Shown here: positions 6,951 to 7,834 of the stretch, piece by piece | Position numbering within the stretch: position 1 is the first letter of the stretch | How the letters are laid out: each line of letters begins with the position of its first letter | Assembly (NCBI GenBank): GCA_964531735.1 | Contig: CAZHGD010000240.1 | Span: 1 to 7,834, forward strand | Reading direction: 5' to 3' | Origin: CAZHGD01 sp964531735 | Lineage (GTDB): Bacteria; Armatimonadota; UBA10988 | DNA: 7,834 nucleotides | Notes under the pieces: model-generated | Told to the model about the DNA's origin: nothing | The model's database searches: none | Seen by the model: the letters and a program-made list of their open reading frames with translations, nothing else | Translations under genes and position numbers: made by a program

Positions 6951-6967
6951 GTGTAGTCGCACGGCGG

Positions 6968-6996
6968 TTGCCCGTCGCCGGGGCTGGTGCTATGCT
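6968..6996 (+). promoter_or_regulatory. Sigma-70-type extended -10 promoter for the TauE/SafE gene
   Basis: TTGCCC at 6968-6973 and TATGCT at 6991-6996 are separated by exactly 17 bases, and TGC immediately before the -10 box forms an extended -10 element. The predicted transcript starts near 7003 and leaves a leader of about 20 bases before the ATG at 7023. Confidence 0.6.
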
Positions 6997-7022
6997 ACCG
7001 AGGCGATGCAGAGACGTCCCAG

Positions 7023-7769
7023 ATGACCTACCTCGCGGTCGCCGTGGCCGCTGTGCTGATTGGCCTGGCGAAGGCCGGCTTTGCCGGCCTGGCGATGATG
7101 AACACGCCGTTGCTGACCACCTATACGTCGGCCGGTTTTGCCATTGGCGTGACGCTCCCGCTGCTGGTCTGCGGCGACCTGATCGCCGGGTGGCGCTTCT
7201 GGGGCAAGTGGAACGCCAAGATCGTGCTCGAGCTGCTGCCCGGCGCCCTCGTCGGCATCCTGCTGGGCACGCCGCTGCTCACCTATCTGAGCAACTCCAA
7301 GGCCCACTTCAACCGGGCCATCGGCGTGATCGCGCTGTCGTTCTCGGTGCTGCAGCTCATCCTCGACTACCGCAAGGCGCGCGGGCCGGAGCAGCCGCTG
7401 CGGCCCGCGCCGAAGTGGCAGGGCTTTCTGGCCGGCATGGCCACCGGCGTGGTCTCGACGCTGGCTCACCAGGGCGGCGTGGTGACCAACCTCTATCTGC
7501 TCTCGCAGGGCCTCACCAAGGAGACCTTCGCCGGCACCGCGATGCTGCTCTACTTCGTCATCAACCTGATGAAGGTGGGGCCATACCTCGGGTCGGGCCA
7601 GATCTCCGCGGCCACCATCGGCTACAGCCTGGCTGCGGCGCCGTTCGTGCTGCTCGGTGTGCTGGCGGGCGAGTTGCTGCTGAAGAAGCTCAACCCGCAG
7701 GCGTTCGCGCGACTGGTCATCTGGCTGACCATCATCATGGGGGCCAAGCTGATCATCTGGCCGGTGTAG
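7023..7769 (+). CDS. TauE/SafE family membrane permease (sulfite/organosulfonate exporter-like)
   Basis: The 248-aa protein is almost entirely hydrophobic, with about seven to eight predicted membrane helices. It shows the two-half organisation of TauE/SafE (DUF81) proteins: an N-terminal helix with GLAKAGFAGLAMMNTPLL at 14-31, and the matching second-half motif GMATGVVSTLAHQGGVVTN at 138-156. The charged loop near 116-132 (DYRKARGPEQPLRPAPK) separates the halves. Length fits the family, about 250 residues. Members are proposed to move sulfite, sulfoacetate, taurine-derived compounds or other small anions across the cytoplasmic membrane; the substrate here cannot be inferred. A GTG at 6987 is in frame but lies inside the predicted promoter, so the ATG at 7023 is preferred. 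The ribosome binding site is weak (GAGA at 7011-7014). The gene is divergent from the glutamate-synthase-like gene and appears to be transcribed on its own. Confidence 0.9.
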   Translation: MTYLAVAVAAVLIGLAKAGFAGLAMMNTPLLTTYTSAGFAIGVTLPLLVCGDLIAGWRFWGKWNAKIVLELLPGALVGILLGTPLLTYLSNSKAHFNRAIGVIALSFSVLQLILDYRKARGPEQPLRPAPKWQGFLAGMATGVVSTLAHQGGVVTNLYLLSQGLTKETFAGTAMLLYFVINLMKVGPYLGSGQISAATIGYSLAAAPFVLLGVLAGELLLKKLNPQAFARLVIWLTIIMGAKLIIWPV

Positions 7770-7787
7770 GCTCGCAACGTCCGCGAT

Positions 7788-7817
7788 TTGACCTGGCGGT
7801 CACCTCCGCGCCACAAT
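7788..7817 (+). promoter_or_regulatory. Candidate promoter at the right edge, for an unseen downstream gene
   Basis: TTGACC (7788-7793; 5 of 6 to TTGACA) is followed after 18 bases by CACAAT (7812-7817; 4 of 6 to TATAAT). It lies just after the TauE-like stop codon and points out of the window, so its gene is not visible. No terminator hairpin is evident between 7770 and this site. Confidence 0.45.
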
Positions 7818-7834
7818 GAGGGCATATCGTCGTC

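Noticed and set aside
6006..6956. 316-aa open frame on the + strand opposite the glutamate-synthase-like gene
   Set aside because: Shadow of the FMN-barrel gene; no family motif, and it runs through the intergenic promoter region.
6968..7819. 283-aa open frame on the + strand over the TauE/SafE gene
   Set aside because: Alternative-frame shadow; the overlapped frame encodes a clear TauE/SafE membrane protein.

Overview
This is a GC-rich bacterial chromosomal window with strong G/C bias at codon third positions, which also creates long antisense shadow ORFs. No rRNA, tRNA, mobile element, CRISPR array or phage gene is visible. The taxon cannot be fixed from the sequence. Family content and base composition would fit a free-living high-GC lineage such as Myxococcota, Desulfobacterota/Binatota or Chloroflexota, but that is inference.

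The left two-thirds (about 110-5179) is a tight co-directional run of five genes on the + strand: cinA (nicotinamide-nucleotide amidase/CinA), thpR (RNA 2',3'-cyclic phosphodiesterase, 2H family), a GT4 family glycosyltransferase, a 66-aa protein of unknown function, and a membrane-anchored subtilisin-like (S8) protease. cinA and thpR overlap by 4 bases. thpR and the glycosyltransferase are 9 bases apart. The small ORF and the protease are 2 bases apart. The only slightly larger gap is 41 bases, before the small ORF. The run probably acts as one operon or two nested units, closed by a 16-bp perfect hairpin at 5197-5233.

On the other side of that hairpin, on the - strand, lies a 529-aa stand-alone FMN-binding glutamate-synthase-like protein (5247-6836) with an N-terminal four-cysteine cluster. 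A 186-base intergenic region separates it from a divergent gene on the + strand, a TauE/SafE family membrane permease (7023-7769). Both divergent genes have a candidate promoter with the same -10 hexamer, TATGCT. The window ends with a candidate promoter pointing to an unseen downstream gene.

Most of the content belongs to recognisable families. The points most worth following are the small unknown protein that appears translationally coupled to a five-helix membrane subtilase, the cysteine-rich N-terminus and missing canonical Fe-S motif of the glutamate-synthase-like protein, and a repeat-built acidic tail on ThpR. I do not see convincing evidence of a wholly new multi-gene system.
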